Positions 1 to 8,958 of a stretch of 64,000 nucleotides of DNA are shown one piece after another. Position 1 is the stretch's first letter; every line of letters starts with the position of its first letter. This DNA is from Frateuria sp. Soil773 (GTDB lineage Bacteria; Pseudomonadota; Gammaproteobacteria; Xanthomonadales; Rhodanobacteraceae). Both the position numbers and the translations under genes were made by a program. The notes under the pieces are model-generated. The model saw only the letters and a list, made by a program, of their open reading frames with translations, was not told the DNA's origin and did not search any database. The DNA lies in the NCBI RefSeq assembly GCF_001428405.1, contig NZ_LMSL01000038.1:528-64527 (forward strand). The letters are read 5' to 3'.

Positions 1-36
1 AAGATCCGAGCAAGGCAAGCTGGGTAGATCAGGAGA

Positions 37-405
37 TCAAGCGCCGTCTGCATCCGGTACCGATCCGGCAGCGAGCAGCACCTCGCCGTTCTCCACCGTC
101 ACGGGCACCGCGCGCAGGCGATCGCCACGGCAGGGCCCGCCCACGCATTCGCCGTCCGTCGTGCGGAAGCTGGCGCCGTGCACGGCGCAGACCAGCGTGC
201 CGCGGGTGACCAGGAACTTGCCCGGCGCCCAGTCCAGCCGTCGTCCCGCGTGCGGGCAGACATTGAGCCAGGCGCGCGCGCCGTCGCCTTCGCGCAGCAC
301 GATAAGGCTTTCCTCGCCGTCGGCCAGCACGGCGTCGACGGCGGTCGCCTCGCCATCGGGAATCTCCTCGAGCCGGCACAGCAGGCGGGAAGTCACGGTA
401 TCCAT
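37..405 (-). CDS. Rieske [2Fe-2S] domain protein
   Basis: A small (122 aa) soluble Rieske ferredoxin-like protein, of the kind that passes electrons to oxygenases or reductases. The cluster ligands are visible as C50-P-H52 and C73-A-V-H76, the Cys-X-His...Cys-X2-His pattern of the family. There is no signal peptide or membrane segment, so it is probably cytoplasmic. The frame stays open upstream to 624, but the upstream part is arginine-rich and of unlikely composition; the ATG at 405 (protein begins MDTVTSRLL) leaves a normal single-domain protein. A TAAAAT hexamer on the minus strand (459-464) could be its -10 box. No oxygenase gene is adjacent, so the partner is unknown. Family assignment is firm, role is not. 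Confidence 0.85.
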   Translation of the reverse strand: MDTVTSRLLCRLEEIPDGEATAVDAVLADGEESLIVLREGDGARAWLNVCPHAGRRLDWAPGKFLVTRGTLVCAVHGASFRTTDGECVGGPCRGDRLRAVPVTVENGEVLLAAGSVPDADGA

Positions 406-481
406 CGGCACTTGTCTCGAGGGCCGCAAAGCCCCATCGTTGCACACGTAAGTCGTTGATTTTACCACACGGATTTTTAAC

Positions 482-760
482 ATGCGCTTCGTCCTGCCTC
501 CCATGCACCGCCACCGCCATCCGCTTGCGCGCGTCCTGTCGCTGATCCTCGGCCTGGCCGTGATCGGCGTGCTGCTGGTGTTCGGCTTGGTCGTGGCCGG
601 GGTGCTGCTGGTGGGCGGCGGCATCCTGCTGGCGTTGCGCCAATGGAAGCGGGGCCGCGTCGCCGCCGGTCGGCCCGCGGCGCAGCCCGCCCGCCACCAG
701 CCGGAAGTGCTGGAAGGCGACTTCGTGGTGATCCGCCAGGGCCGCCCCGTCGCCCACTGA
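482..760 (+). CDS. Small membrane protein of unknown function
   Basis: A 92-residue protein that I do not recognise. A basic N-terminus is followed by a strongly hydrophobic stretch at about residues 17-51, long enough for two closely spaced membrane helices with a glycine-rich turn, and then a basic, alanine/proline-rich cytoplasmic-type tail. It is divergent from the Rieske gene and 70 bases upstream of the ada-like gene. A second in-frame ATG at 503 could be the true start. Codon use resembles its neighbours, which supports a real gene. No catalytic motif is visible. Confidence 0.55.
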   Translation: MRFVLPPMHRHRHPLARVLSLILGLAVIGVLLVFGLVVAGVLLVGGGILLALRQWKRGRVAAGRPAAQPARHQPEVLEGDFVVIRQGRPVAH

Positions 761-830
761 GCGCAAGAAGCGGATGGCCGCGCCAGCGGCCGCCGCCCAG
801 ACTGCGGGCATGCCCTGACGGAGGCCCGCC

Positions 831-1718
831 ATGAATGCCCGGATGACCCGCGCCGACCACCCGCTCGAACACGTCCGCCGCCTGCTCGAACAGGCCGAGA
901 CCGCGCCGAGCCTGGATTCGCTCGCCGCCGCGGTATCGCTCAGCCCCAGCCACCTGCAGCGCATGTTCCGGCGCCGCTACGGCATGAGCCCGGCCGAGTA
1001 CCACCGCGCGCGGCGGTTCGGCCAGTTCAAGGCGGCCCTGCGCGAAGGCGCGGCGGTGACCGATGCGGTGTACGACGCCGGCTTCGGGTCCGGCAGCCGC
1101 GTGTACGAGCACAGCGACCACCTGCTCGGCATGACCCCGGCCAGCTACCGCGCCGGCGGCGCCGGCGCCAGCATCCGCTACACCACCACCGATACCCCGC
1201 TGGGCCGCCTGCTGGTGGCCACCACCACGCGCGGCATCTGCGCGGTGACCCTGGGCGGCGGCGACGCCGAGCTGGAGCAGCGCCTGGCCGCCGAGTTCCC
1301 GCAGGCCGAGCGCACGCGGGTCGATGCCGGCCGCGAGGAATGGCTGGATGCGGTGATCGCCCGCATCGCCAACGAGCTGGGCTGGAGCGACGAGGCCGTG
1401 CCCGCGATGCCGCCGCTCGACATCGCCGCCACCGCCTTCCAGTGGCGGGTGTGGAACGCGCTCACCCGGATTCCCGCCGGCGAGACGCGCAGCTACGGCG
1501 AGCTGGCCGCCGAGCTGGGCAGCCCGAAGGCGGCGCGGGCGATCGGCAATGCCTGCGGCAACAATCGCCTGGCCCTGATCGTGCCCTGCCACCGCGTGGT
1601 GCGCGAGGACGGCAGCCTGGGCGGCTGGCGCTGGGGTGTGGAACGCAAGCGCGAGCTGCTGGCGCGCGAGCGCCGGCACGCCGGCCGCGAAGCCGGGGCC
1701 GGGGCCGGACACGGCTGA
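831..1718 (+). CDS. AraC-type regulator fused to methylated-DNA-protein cysteine methyltransferase
   Basis: A 295 aa two-domain DNA-repair protein. Residues about 10-110 form an AraC-type double helix-turn-helix (SLSPSHLQRMFRRRYGMSP, then YDAGFGSGSRVYEHS). Residues about 113-285 form an Ogt/MGMT domain with the acceptor motif VPCHRVV, nucleophile Cys253. The family removes O6-methylguanine by irreversible self-alkylation. Unlike E. coli Ada it has no N-terminal zinc-binding domain with the methylphosphotriester-accepting cysteine, so any activation of transcription must be triggered differently. A GGAGG ribosome-binding site at 820-824 fixes the start. It stands alone, with no alkA or alkB beside it. 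Confidence 0.9.
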   Translation: MNARMTRADHPLEHVRRLLEQAETAPSLDSLAAAVSLSPSHLQRMFRRRYGMSPAEYHRARRFGQFKAALREGAAVTDAVYDAGFGSGSRVYEHSDHLLGMTPASYRAGGAGASIRYTTTDTPLGRLLVATTTRGICAVTLGGGDAELEQRLAAEFPQAERTRVDAGREEWLDAVIARIANELGWSDEAVPAMPPLDIAATAFQWRVWNALTRIPAGETRSYGELAAELGSPKAARAIGNACGNNRLALIVPCHRVVREDGSLGGWRWGVERKRELLARERRHAGREAGAGAGHG

Positions 1719-1725
1719 CGGCGAG

Positions 1726-1744
1726 GCTTGAACGCCGTTCAAGC
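1726..1744 (+). terminator. Possible terminator hairpin after the ada-like gene
   Basis: GCTTGAAC, loop GCC, then GTTCAAGC form a perfect 8-bp stem eight bases after the stop codon at 1718. No good T-tract follows, so it may be a weak terminator or an RNA-end stabiliser. Confidence 0.4.
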
Positions 1745-1852
1745 GAGCCTTTCCGAATGCTCGCTACCGGGCCGGCGGCACGCGCCGTATCGTCGGCCTT
1801 TGCGTAGAATCGTGCGCACATCGGCCCCGCGATGTCCCTCCCAGGTTCCGCC

Positions 1853-2764
1853 ATGAACGACACCACCACCGCTGCCGGCGCCCCCGCGCGTGCGCTGGAC
1901 GATCCCCGCGTGCTGATCCCGCTGGCGCTGTTCGCGCTGTACGTGATCTGGGGCTCGACCTACCTCGGCATCCGCTTCGCGCTGGAAAGCTATCCGCCGT
2001 TCCTGCTGGCCGGCCTGCGCTTCCTGTGCGCCGGCATCGCGCTGTACGGCTTCCTGCGCTGGCGCGGGCTGGCCGCGCCGACCCGCCTGCAGTGGCGCAA
2101 TGCCGCCATCACCGGCGTGCTGCTGCTCGGCTTCGGCAACGGCCTGGTGTGCTTCGCCGAGGAGCGCGTCAGTTCCGGCATCGCCGCCGTGGCGGTGGCC
2201 AGCATGCCGCTGTTCGCCGCGGTGTTCTCCGGCCTGTACGGGCAATGGCCGAACCGGCGCGAGACGGTGGGCCTGCTGATCGGCTTCGCCGGCGTGATCG
2301 TGCTGAACCTGGGCAGCGGCCTGTCCGGCTCGCGCATCGGCGCGCTGGCCCTGATCGTCGCGGCGATGAGCTGGGCATTCGGCTCGGCCTGGAGCCGCCG
2401 GCAGGACATGCCGGCCGGCCCGATGAACACGGCGGCGCAGATGCTGTGCGCCAGCGTCGCCCTGCTGCTGGTCGGGTTCGGCAGCGGCGAGCACCTGCCG
2501 GCGCATCCGACCGCTCGCGCCACGCTGGCCGTGGCCTACCTGGCGGTATTCGGCTCGATCATCGCGTTCAGTGCGTATCTCTACGTGCTCAGGCACGCAC
2601 GGCCGGCGCTGGCGACCAGCTACGCCTACGTGAACCCGCCGGTGGCGGTGCTGTTCGGCGTGCTGCTGGCCGGCGAGCACGTGGGTCCGTTCGACCTGGC
2701 CGGCATGGCGATCATCCTGGTGGGCGTGGGCGTGATCACCCTGGCGAAGCTGCGCAAGGGATAG
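1853..2764 (+). CDS. EamA/DMT-family exporter, YedA-like
   Basis: An inner-membrane transporter of the drug/metabolite family with ten predicted hydrophobic helices arranged as two EamA repeats (about residues 20-140 and 155-300). The motif IWGSTYLGIRFALE in helix 1 and the NPPVAVLFGVLLAGE stretch in the second repeat are typical of the YedA/RhtA group, which exports amino acids or small metabolites. The substrate cannot be read from sequence. The start is ambiguous: an ATG at 1832 adds seven residues, but the ATG at 1853 is better placed behind CCAGG. A TAGAAT hexamer at 1805-1810 may be the -10 box. Confidence 0.85.
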   Translation: MNDTTTAAGAPARALDDPRVLIPLALFALYVIWGSTYLGIRFALESYPPFLLAGLRFLCAGIALYGFLRWRGLAAPTRLQWRNAAITGVLLLGFGNGLVCFAEERVSSGIAAVAVASMPLFAAVFSGLYGQWPNRRETVGLLIGFAGVIVLNLGSGLSGSRIGALALIVAAMSWAFGSAWSRRQDMPAGPMNTAAQMLCASVALLLVGFGSGEHLPAHPTARATLAVAYLAVFGSIIAFSAYLYVLRHARPALATSYAYVNPPVAVLFGVLLAGEHVGPFDLAGMAIILVGVGVITLAKLRKG

Positions 2765-2774
2765 CGCGCGCCGC

Positions 2775-2795
2775 TCCGGCCCTGCGGAGGCCGGA
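2775..2795 (+). terminator. Hairpin after the EamA exporter gene
   Basis: TCCGGCC and GGCCGGA form a 7-bp stem around a 7-base loop, 11 bases after the stop codon, followed by TGTTT. It is a plausible but weak intrinsic terminator. Confidence 0.4.
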
Positions 2796-2841
2796 TGTTT
2801 CGACCTTCGTCGCCTTGCCCGCGCCCTGGGCGCGCGCGACC

Positions 2842-2866
2842 ATGTCCCGATCACCGACCGGGACAT
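2842..2866. promoter_or_regulatory. Inverted repeat just upstream of the AtoE-type gene
   Basis: ATGTCCCG and CGGGACAT are perfect inverted 8-mers separated by nine bases, 30 bases before the chosen start at 2896. The left arm contains an in-frame ATG and a second ATG lies at 2872, so the element either overlaps an N-terminal extension or is an operator or leader hairpin. Confidence 0.4.
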
Positions 2867-2895
2867 CCCGCATGAACGTAGCAAGAGAAGGCCTG

Positions 2896-4287
2896 ATGGC
2901 GCGCGCCGCACTGCGCAGTGCGGCATGGTCGGAATGCTGGTTTCCAGATGCCTGGGTGTTCGCCGCGCTCGGCGTGGTCATCGTGGCGCTGGCCGCGCTG
3001 GGCTTCGGCGCGACGCCGACGGTCACCGTCAACGCCTTCGGCGACGGCTTCTGGAGCCTGATCCCGTTCACCATGCAGATGGCCTTCGTGGTGATCGGCG
3101 GCTACGTGGTCGCCACCGCGCCGGTGGTGGCACGCTTTATCGATGTGCTGGCGCGGGTACCGCGCAGCGGCCGCGGCGCGGTCTGCTACGTGGCCCTGGT
3201 CAGCATGCTCGCCTCGCTGCTGTCGTGGGGCTTCTCGCTGGTGTTCGGCGGCCTGCTGGTACGCGCGCTGGCGCGGCGCGGCGACCTGCGCATGGACTAC
3301 CGCGCCGCCGGCGCAGCGGCTTACCTCGGCCTCGGCGCGATCTGGGCGATGGGCTTGTCCTCGTCGGCCGCGCAGTTGCAGGCGAACCCGAAGAGCATGC
3401 CGCCGGGCCTGCTCAACATCACCGGCGTGCTGCCCTTCGGCGAGACGATCTTCCTGTGGCAGTCGGTCGTGCTCACCGCCAGCCTGGTGGTGGTGTCGCT
3501 GCTGGTGTGCTGGTTCACCGCTCCCTCCGACCGCAACGCCCGCACCGCGCAGGATTTCGGCGTGACCGACTCAATGGCGACGCCTGCACTGCCGCCGCGC
3601 ACGCGCCCAGGCGAATGGCTGGAATACAGCCCGCTGCTGTCCGTGCTGATCGGCCTGCTCGGGCTGGGCTGGCTGGGCCATGAGTTCGTCGCCAAGCCGG
3701 CAGTGACCGCGATCGCCAACCTCAACACCTACAACTTCCTGTTCCTCACCGTGGGCCTGCTGCTGCACTGGCGGCCGCGCAGCTTCCTCGACGCAGTGGC
3801 GCGCGCGGTGCCGAGCACGGCCGGCGTGCTGATCCAGTTCCCGCTGTACGGCGGCATCGCCGCCCTGCTCACGCATGCGCCCGGCAGCGGCGGCGAGACC
3901 CTGGCCCACCACCTGTCGCAGTTGTTCGTGCGCGTCGCCTCCACCGACAGCTTCCCGGCGGTGATGGGCGCCTACTCGGCGGTGCTGGGCTTCTTCGTGC
4001 CCTCGGGTGGCGGCAAGTGGCTGGTCGAGGCGCCGTACGTGATGCAGGCGGCGAACGACCTGCACGTGCACCTGGGCTGGGCGGTGCAGGTGTACAACGC
4101 GGCCGAGGCGCTGCCGAACCTGATCAACCCGTTCTGGATGCTGCCCCTGCTCGGCGTGCTCGGCCTCAAGGCGCGCGACGTGGTCGGCTTCACCTTCATG
4201 CAACTGCTGGTGCACGTGCCGCTGGTGCTGGGCATGCTGTGGCTGCTGGGGCTGACGCTGAGCTACGTGCCGCCGGTGATGCCCTGA
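2896..4287 (+). CDS. Short-chain fatty acid transporter, AtoE/TIGR00366 family
   Basis: A 463 aa polytopic inner-membrane protein of the AtoE family, which imports short-chain fatty acids such as acetoacetate or butyrate. The N-terminus MARAALRSAAWSECWFPD lines up with the AtoE start and its WLPDP motif, and the glycine-rich VPSGGGKWLVEAPYV and AEALPNLINPFWMLP segments are family hallmarks. About eleven to thirteen hydrophobic segments span the length. The ATG at 2896 was chosen over in-frame ATGs at 2842 and 2872 because it follows GAGAAGG at good spacing and matches family length. No ato degradation genes adjoin it, so the substrate is inferred from the family only. Confidence 0.85.
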   Translation: MARAALRSAAWSECWFPDAWVFAALGVVIVALAALGFGATPTVTVNAFGDGFWSLIPFTMQMAFVVIGGYVVATAPVVARFIDVLARVPRSGRGAVCYVALVSMLASLLSWGFSLVFGGLLVRALARRGDLRMDYRAAGAAAYLGLGAIWAMGLSSSAAQLQANPKSMPPGLLNITGVLPFGETIFLWQSVVLTASLVVVSLLVCWFTAPSDRNARTAQDFGVTDSMATPALPPRTRPGEWLEYSPLLSVLIGLLGLGWLGHEFVAKPAVTAIANLNTYNFLFLTVGLLLHWRPRSFLDAVARAVPSTAGVLIQFPLYGGIAALLTHAPGSGGETLAHHLSQLFVRVASTDSFPAVMGAYSAVLGFFVPSGGGKWLVEAPYVMQAANDLHVHLGWAVQVYNAAEALPNLINPFWMLPLLGVLGLKARDVVGFTFMQLLVHVPLVLGMLWLLGLTLSYVPPVMP

Positions 4288-4370
4288 AGGAGGAGCGGGC
4301 GGAGAGGAGCGACAAGTGAGATTGGTATGCCCAATGCCCGCCGATCGCCTGCTCCACCCGCTCCCGCTTT
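4288..4370. repeat. Purine-rich inverted repeat between convergent genes
   Basis: GGAGCGGGCGGAG (4292-4304) is nearly the reverse complement of CTCCACCCGCTCC (4352-4364), 12 of 13 positions. A small perfect hairpin, ATTGG/CCAAT, lies between them at 4321-4335, and the right arm is followed by CGCTTTT. It may end transcription from both sides. It resembles the larger purine/pyrimidine palindrome at 13219-13290. Confidence 0.45.
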
Positions 4371-4382
4371 TCCGGCCGGCCT

Positions 4383-5690
4383 CTAGAGTTCGCGCAAGGC
4401 CGTGGTCACCGGCAGGCGCGCCGCGCGTACGGCAGGGAACAGGCCGCCGATGAAGCCGATCGCCAGCGCCCACTTCAACCCGGTCCACAGCAACGCGGGC
4501 GTCACGGCCAGCTCGAAGCTGAGCTTGCCGACCGAGCCGCCGGCCAGCGTGGAGGCGCTGTAGCCGTTGAACACCAGCCAGGCGAACAGGCCGCCGATGA
4601 CGCCACCGAGCAGGGCCAGCAGCATCGTCTCCAGCATCACCGCCACCACCACCGGCAGGCCGCGGAAGCCGATCGCGCGCAGCGTGGCGATCTCGCGGGC
4701 GCGGGCGGCGACCGCGGCGAACATGGTGTTGAGCGCGCCGAACATCGCGCCGATCGCCATGATCATGCCCACCGTGATGCCGATCGCGCGGATTACCTTG
4801 GTCATGCCCTCGGACTGCTTGCTGTAGTAGTCGAGCGTGGTGCTGACGTCCACCTTGAGCTGCGGATTGGTCTCCAGCGCGGTCTTGAACGCGGCGAATG
4901 CCCCGGGGTCGACTAATTTCACGGTGACCGAGGCGCGGCTGCTGCCGCGGCGATAGGTGTCGGCCACCACGTCGGCGTCGCCCCACACCTCCGAGTCCAT
5001 CGCGTCGCCCGCGGCGAACACGCCGACCACGGTCCACGACTGGCTGCCCAGGCGGACCTCGTGGCCCGGCTCCAGGCCGGCGAACTGCTTGGCGGCGCCC
5101 TGGCCGACGATCAGCTCGCGCATGCCGGGCCTGAACGTGCGGCCCGTCACGATCTTCACGTTCGGCCGCACCGCCCAGGCCTGCTCGCCGATGCCACGCA
5201 ACTGTACGCTGCCCTCGTCGTCCGCGCTGCCGCTCTTGATCGGCAGGTTCGCCGCCACCACCAGTTCAGGCGAGGCGATCGGCTGCCCCTTCGCGTCCTT
5301 GGCGATGCCAACAGCCTGCGGGATCAGCACCACGCTGTCGCGGCCGAGCAGCGACATCACCTCGGAGGCCGAGGCGCCGCGCATCACGATCGCGGTGTCG
5401 GCGCTGCCGGTCTTGCGCAACGTCTCGCCGTAGCCCTCGCCCATCGCCAGCAGGGCCACCAGCACGCCGACCACTCCGGCGATGCCGATCACGATCACCG
5501 CCGAGGAACCCAATCGCTGGCCCAGCGTGCTGATGCCCACGCCGGCCACCGACGCCGCCTGCCTGCCGCGGCGGGTAAACAGCATCCAGCCGGCGAACAG
5601 CACCGCCAGCGCCACCACGCCGTACCACGGCAGCACCACCCACACGGCCAGCACCGCCACGAGCAATACCAACAGAAGAAAAGTCACCAT
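4383..5690 (-). CDS. ABC transporter permease, MacB/FtsX type (second permease of operon)
   Basis: A 435 aa inner-membrane permease, last gene of the adaptor-ATPase-permease-permease operon. Two extra hydrophobic segments occupy about residues 1-40 ahead of the usual FtsX/MacB plan: a helix near 65-85, a large periplasmic domain to about residue 300, then three C-terminal helices (starts GITVGMIMAIGAMFGALNT, later LLALLGGVIGGLFAWL). The EIATLRAIGF stretch is the coupling helix that contacts the ATPase. It starts 10 bases after the stop of the first permease. The two permeases differ enough that a heterodimeric transporter is likely. The substrate (drug, peptide or lipoprotein) is not evident. 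Confidence 0.85.
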   Translation of the reverse strand: MVTFLLLVLLVAVLAVWVVLPWYGVVALAVLFAGWMLFTRRGRQAASVAGVGISTLGQRLGSSAVIVIGIAGVVGVLVALLAMGEGYGETLRKTGSADTAIVMRGASASEVMSLLGRDSVVLIPQAVGIAKDAKGQPIASPELVVAANLPIKSGSADDEGSVQLRGIGEQAWAVRPNVKIVTGRTFRPGMRELIVGQGAAKQFAGLEPGHEVRLGSQSWTVVGVFAAGDAMDSEVWGDADVVADTYRRGSSRASVTVKLVDPGAFAAFKTALETNPQLKVDVSTTLDYYSKQSEGMTKVIRAIGITVGMIMAIGAMFGALNTMFAAVAARAREIATLRAIGFRGLPVVVAVMLETMLLALLGGVIGGLFAWLVFNGYSASTLAGGSVGKLSFELAVTPALLWTGLKWALAIGFIGGLFPAVRAARLPVTTALREL

Positions 5691-5700
5691 GTCGTCCTCC

Positions 5701-6867
5701 TCAGCGCCCGGCCAGCGCGTCGACGATGTTCAGGCGCATCGCACGCATCGCCGGCAGCAAGCCGACCAGCAGGCCGATCGCCACCATCAGCAGCAATCCG
5801 TGCGTCCAGATGCTGGCATCGACCGGCGCCATCGGGATGGCTCCGCCCATCGCACTCTGCAGGCCCTCGATCACTAGCATCGCGATGGCTAGACCCAGCA
5901 CGCCTCCGAGCAACAGCAGAAGCACCGATTCGGCCAGCACCATCGACATCACCGAGCGGCTGGAAAAGCCGATCGTCTTCAGCACCGCCAGCTCCGACGT
6001 GCGTTCGCGCACCGCCTGCATCATGGTGTTGCCCGACAGCAGCAGCAGCGTGAAGAACACCGCGCCCATGATCGAGGTGACGATCAGGCCAACGTCGGCC
6101 AATTGCTTCATCCACGAGGCCGTGGCCGCCTCCTCGGTCTGCGTACGCGTCTCGTGGTCTGAGTTGGCCGAGATCGCGTCGATCGCCTTGGCCACGCGGT
6201 CGGCCTGGTTCACGTCGGCCACGCGGGTGACGTACCAGCCGACCTGGCCGCGGTTGTACGGCGTGGTCTCGTCGAAGTACTTCCAGTGCAGCAGGAACAT
6301 CTGGTCGTACCAGCCGCCGGCCTTCTTGTCCTTCGAGTGCATGATGCCGACGACATCGAACGTCCAGTTCTTGCTGCCCTCGCGGTTCGGGAAGATGGTG
6401 GACTGCAGCGGGATCTTGTCGCCCACCTTCCAGTGGAAGCGCTCGGCCAGCTTCTCGCCCACCAGCACGCCGGTGCGAGTGTCGTCGAACGCCTTGCGCT
6501 CGGCCGCGCTCACCTCGATCTCCGGGTACAGGTCGATGTAGTTCGGTTCCACCGCGAAGCTGAAGACCTGGTTGTGCGGGTCCTGGTAGGCGCCGCCGAA
6601 CCAGTTGGCGTAGGTCACCATCTTCACGCCGGGCACCTGCGCGATCCGTGCCTCCAGCGATTGCGGCAGGGTCTGGATGAAGGACAGCTTCGAGCCGGTC
6701 TGCAGCCGCTGCGCGCCGTTTGCGCTCTTGCCGGCGTCGTCGAAGCCGGTGCGCACCGCGTCGAGCAGGCCGAACAGCAGGAATGCCGCGATGATCGACA
6801 CCAGGGTCAGGATCGTGCGGGTCTTGCGCCGGAACAGCGCCGCCCAGATCAGGTGAAGGTATTTCAT
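5701..6867 (-). CDS. ABC transporter permease, MacB/FtsX type (first permease of operon)
   Basis: A 388 aa inner-membrane protein with an N-terminal helix at about 16-36, a MacB_PCD periplasmic domain, and three C-terminal helices forming the FtsX domain, with the coupling segment [15 protein letters not shown]. It begins only ten bases after the ATPase gene, so it is part of the same transcript. Such permeases use mechanotransmission: ATP binding in the cytoplasm moves the periplasmic domain instead of carrying substrate through the membrane. Together with the adaptor it would make a MacAB-like tripartite exporter needing an outer-membrane channel that is not encoded here. Confidence 0.87.
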   Translation of the reverse strand: MKYLHLIWAALFRRKTRTILTLVSIIAAFLLFGLLDAVRTGFDDAGKSANGAQRLQTGSKLSFIQTLPQSLEARIAQVPGVKMVTYANWFGGAYQDPHNQVFSFAVEPNYIDLYPEIEVSAAERKAFDDTRTGVLVGEKLAERFHWKVGDKIPLQSTIFPNREGSKNWTFDVVGIMHSKDKKAGGWYDQMFLLHWKYFDETTPYNRGQVGWYVTRVADVNQADRVAKAIDAISANSDHETRTQTEEAATASWMKQLADVGLIVTSIMGAVFFTLLLLSGNTMMQAVRERTSELAVLKTIGFSSRSVMSMVLAESVLLLLLGGVLGLAIAMLVIEGLQSAMGGAIPMAPVDASIWTHGLLLMVAIGLLVGLLPAMRAMRLNIVDALAGR

Positions 6868-6877
6868 CGCCGCCTCC

Positions 6878-7564
6878 TCAGGCCGTGGCCTGCTCGACCA
6901 GCGTGCCCTTGTCCAGGTGCAGGGTCTGGTTCGCGTACTCGGCGGCCTTCGGGTCGTGGGTGACCATCACGATGGTCTTGCCGTGCTCGCGGTTGAGCGT
7001 GCGCAGCAGGCCGAGCACGTCCTCCGCCGACTGGCGGTCGAGGTCGCCGGTGGGCTCGTCGCAGACCAGCAGGGTGGGATCGGACACGATCGCGCGGGCG
7101 ATCGCCACGCGCTGCTGCTGGCCGCCGGACAGCTCGCTCGGCTTGTGCGAGCCGCGCTCCTGCAGGCCGACCAGTTGCAGCGCGATGGCGGCGTTCTTCC
7201 TGCGCTGCGCCGCGGAGAGCTTGGTCAGCAGCAGCGGCAGTTCCACGTTGCGCTGCGCCGACAGCATCGGCATCAGGTTGTAGAACTGGAACACGAAACC
7301 CACGTTGGCCGCGCGCCACTTCGCCAGCGCGCCCGCGCCGAGCTGGTCGATGCGCTGGCCGCCCACGGCGATGCTGCCGCCGCTGGCGCTGTCCAGGCCG
7401 CCGATCAGGTTGAGCAAGGTGGTCTTGCCCGAGCCGGACGGCCCCATCAGCGCGAGGAAGTCGCCCTCGGCGATGTCCAGGTTGATGTGGTGCAACACCT
7501 CGACTTTCTGCTTGCCGCGCTCGTAGACCTTGGAAAGATCGCGAATCTCGATCAGATTGCCCAT
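6878..7564 (-). CDS. ABC transporter ATP-binding protein, MacB/LolD type
   Basis: A 228 aa cytoplasmic ATPase that drives the two downstream permeases. It shows Walker [10 protein letters not shown] (residues 41-49), Q-loop Gln93, signature LSGGQ (145-149), Walker B LLVCDE (165-170) and the H-loop in VTHDP. Length and motifs fit the MacB/LolD/FtsE branch, whose ATPases work with FtsX-type permeases. The gene lies between the adaptor (69 bases upstream) and permease 1 (10 bases downstream). There is no fused permease domain, unlike E. coli MacB. Confidence 0.92.
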   Translation of the reverse strand: MGNLIEIRDLSKVYERGKQKVEVLHHINLDIAEGDFLALMGPSGSGKTTLLNLIGGLDSASGGSIAVGGQRIDQLGAGALAKWRAANVGFVFQFYNLMPMLSAQRNVELPLLLTKLSAAQRRKNAAIALQLVGLQERGSHKPSELSGGQQQRVAIARAIVSDPTLLVCDEPTGDLDRQSAEDVLGLLRTLNREHGKTIVMVTHDPKAAEYANQTLHLDKGTLVEQATA

Positions 7565-7633
7565 GCCATGTCCTCTTCAGTTGGGCCGGGGATCGTCGAA
7601 CCGGAAGGGTCGACCGTCCATGCCGCGTTGCCG

Positions 7634-8875
7634 TTACTTGCCCGTTTCCTTGACCAGCACCGCCGCGCCGTCGCGCAGCGTATCCGGCGGCGATACCACC
7701 ACCCGGTCGCCTGCCTGCACCGCCGCCGGCAGCAGTTTCATCTCGCCGTAGTCCTGCGCGACCGGCGCCACATCGCGCCGCACGGCCTTGTCGCCGGCGA
7801 CCACGAACACCACGTTGCGGCCGTCGCGCTGCGCGATCGCCTTGGCCGGCACCAGCACGCCCTTGGGCGCCTGCGTCGCCACCGCCGCCTTCTGCTCGAG
7901 GAAGGACACCCGCACGCCCATGTCCGGCACGATGCGGGCATCCTTCTGCTCCAGCGCCACTCGCACCTTCACCGTGGCCTTGCCGCGATCGGCGGCCGGC
8001 ACCACGGCGATGACGTGGGCGGGGATCCTCCAGTCGGGGTAGGCGTCGAGCACCGCTTCGGCCGGCATGTCCGCCTTGACCCGGCCGATGTACGCCTCGT
8101 TGACGTCCACGTCCACTTCCAGCGAATCCATGTCCACGATCGTGCCCACGCCGGTGCGGGTGAAGCCACCGCCGGCGGACAGCGGCGAGACGATCTCGCC
8201 GACCTGCGCGTCCTTGGTGGTGATCACGCCGCCGAACGGTGCATGCACCACGGTGTAGTCGAAATTGACCCTGGCCTCGGCCGCCTGCGCCTGCGCCACC
8301 AGCGCCTGCTTGCGCTGCGCGTTGAGTTGCGCCTCGGTGCTGACTGCGGTGGTACGCGCCTGCTCGGCCTGCTGCTTCGATACCAGCCCGCGCGCGGCCA
8401 GAGATTGCAGCCGGCTGGCGTCGTGCCGCGACTGGTCCGACTGCGCCTGCAACTGGGCCACCTGGGCCTGCGCGGCCTGTACCCCGGCCAAGGCCGCATC
8501 GAGGCTTGCGCGATAGGCGCTGTCTTCGAGCCGGGCCAGCACCTGGCCCTTGCTGACGCGATCGCCTTCCTCGATCAGCACCGCGGTGAGCGTGCCGGTG
8601 ATCTGCGCCGATACCGTCGCCTGCCGGCGCGCGGTGACATAGCCGGTGGCCTGCAGCACGGCGCCGGCCTCACCGCCGCTGGCCGGGGAAACCGCCGTGG
8701 CCGTCTGCACCTCGATCGCCCGATGGCCCAGCACCCACCAGCCGATGCCACCTGCCGCGGCCAGTACCAGCATGATCGCGCCTACGATCCACGGCCAGCG
8801 GCCCGGACCCTGCCCATGCTCTTCGCGCTGGCCACGCTCGATGCGCAGCTCCTTCAACAGATGCCCGTTATCCAC
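7634..8875 (-). CDS. Periplasmic adaptor (MacA/HlyD-type membrane fusion protein)
   Basis: A 413 aa membrane fusion protein that would bridge the permeases to an outer-membrane channel. One helix (about residues 28-48, PWIVGAIMLVLAAAGGIGWW) anchors it, followed by a lipoyl/barrel-sandwich half (VSAQITGTLTAVLIEEGDRV), an alanine/glutamine-rich coiled-coil hairpin (about 120-200), the second lipoyl half (VVHAPFGGVITT) and beta-barrel domains. The frame continues upstream to 8953, but a GTG at 8875 preceded by AAGGGAG at five bases is the best start and gives the usual N-terminus (VDNGHLLKELR). It is the first gene of the four-gene ABC efflux operon. Confidence 0.88.
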   Translation of the reverse strand: MDNGHLLKELRIERGQREEHGQGPGRWPWIVGAIMLVLAAAGGIGWWVLGHRAIEVQTATAVSPASGGEAGAVLQATGYVTARRQATVSAQITGTLTAVLIEEGDRVSKGQVLARLEDSAYRASLDAALAGVQAAQAQVAQLQAQSDQSRHDASRLQSLAARGLVSKQQAEQARTTAVSTEAQLNAQRKQALVAQAQAAEARVNFDYTVVHAPFGGVITTKDAQVGEIVSPLSAGGGFTRTGVGTIVDMDSLEVDVDVNEAYIGRVKADMPAEAVLDAYPDWRIPAHVIAVVPAADRGKATVKVRVALEQKDARIVPDMGVRVSFLEQKAAVATQAPKGVLVPAKAIAQRDGRNVVFVVAGDKAVRRDVAPVAQDYGEMKLLPAAVQAGDRVVVSPPDTLRDGAAVLVKETGK

Positions 8876-8958
8876 GCCGACTCCCTTGTCCCCACGGAAG
8901 GAGGAATGATGGCCGACGAAGCCTCGCACCGCCAGAGCCATGGCATCAACCATCGAAA

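Noticed and set aside
2026-2895. N-terminal extension of the AtoE-type gene through the EamA gene
   Set aside because: The extension overlaps a complete transporter in another frame, and the ATG at 2896 gives the family N-terminus with a good ribosome-binding site.
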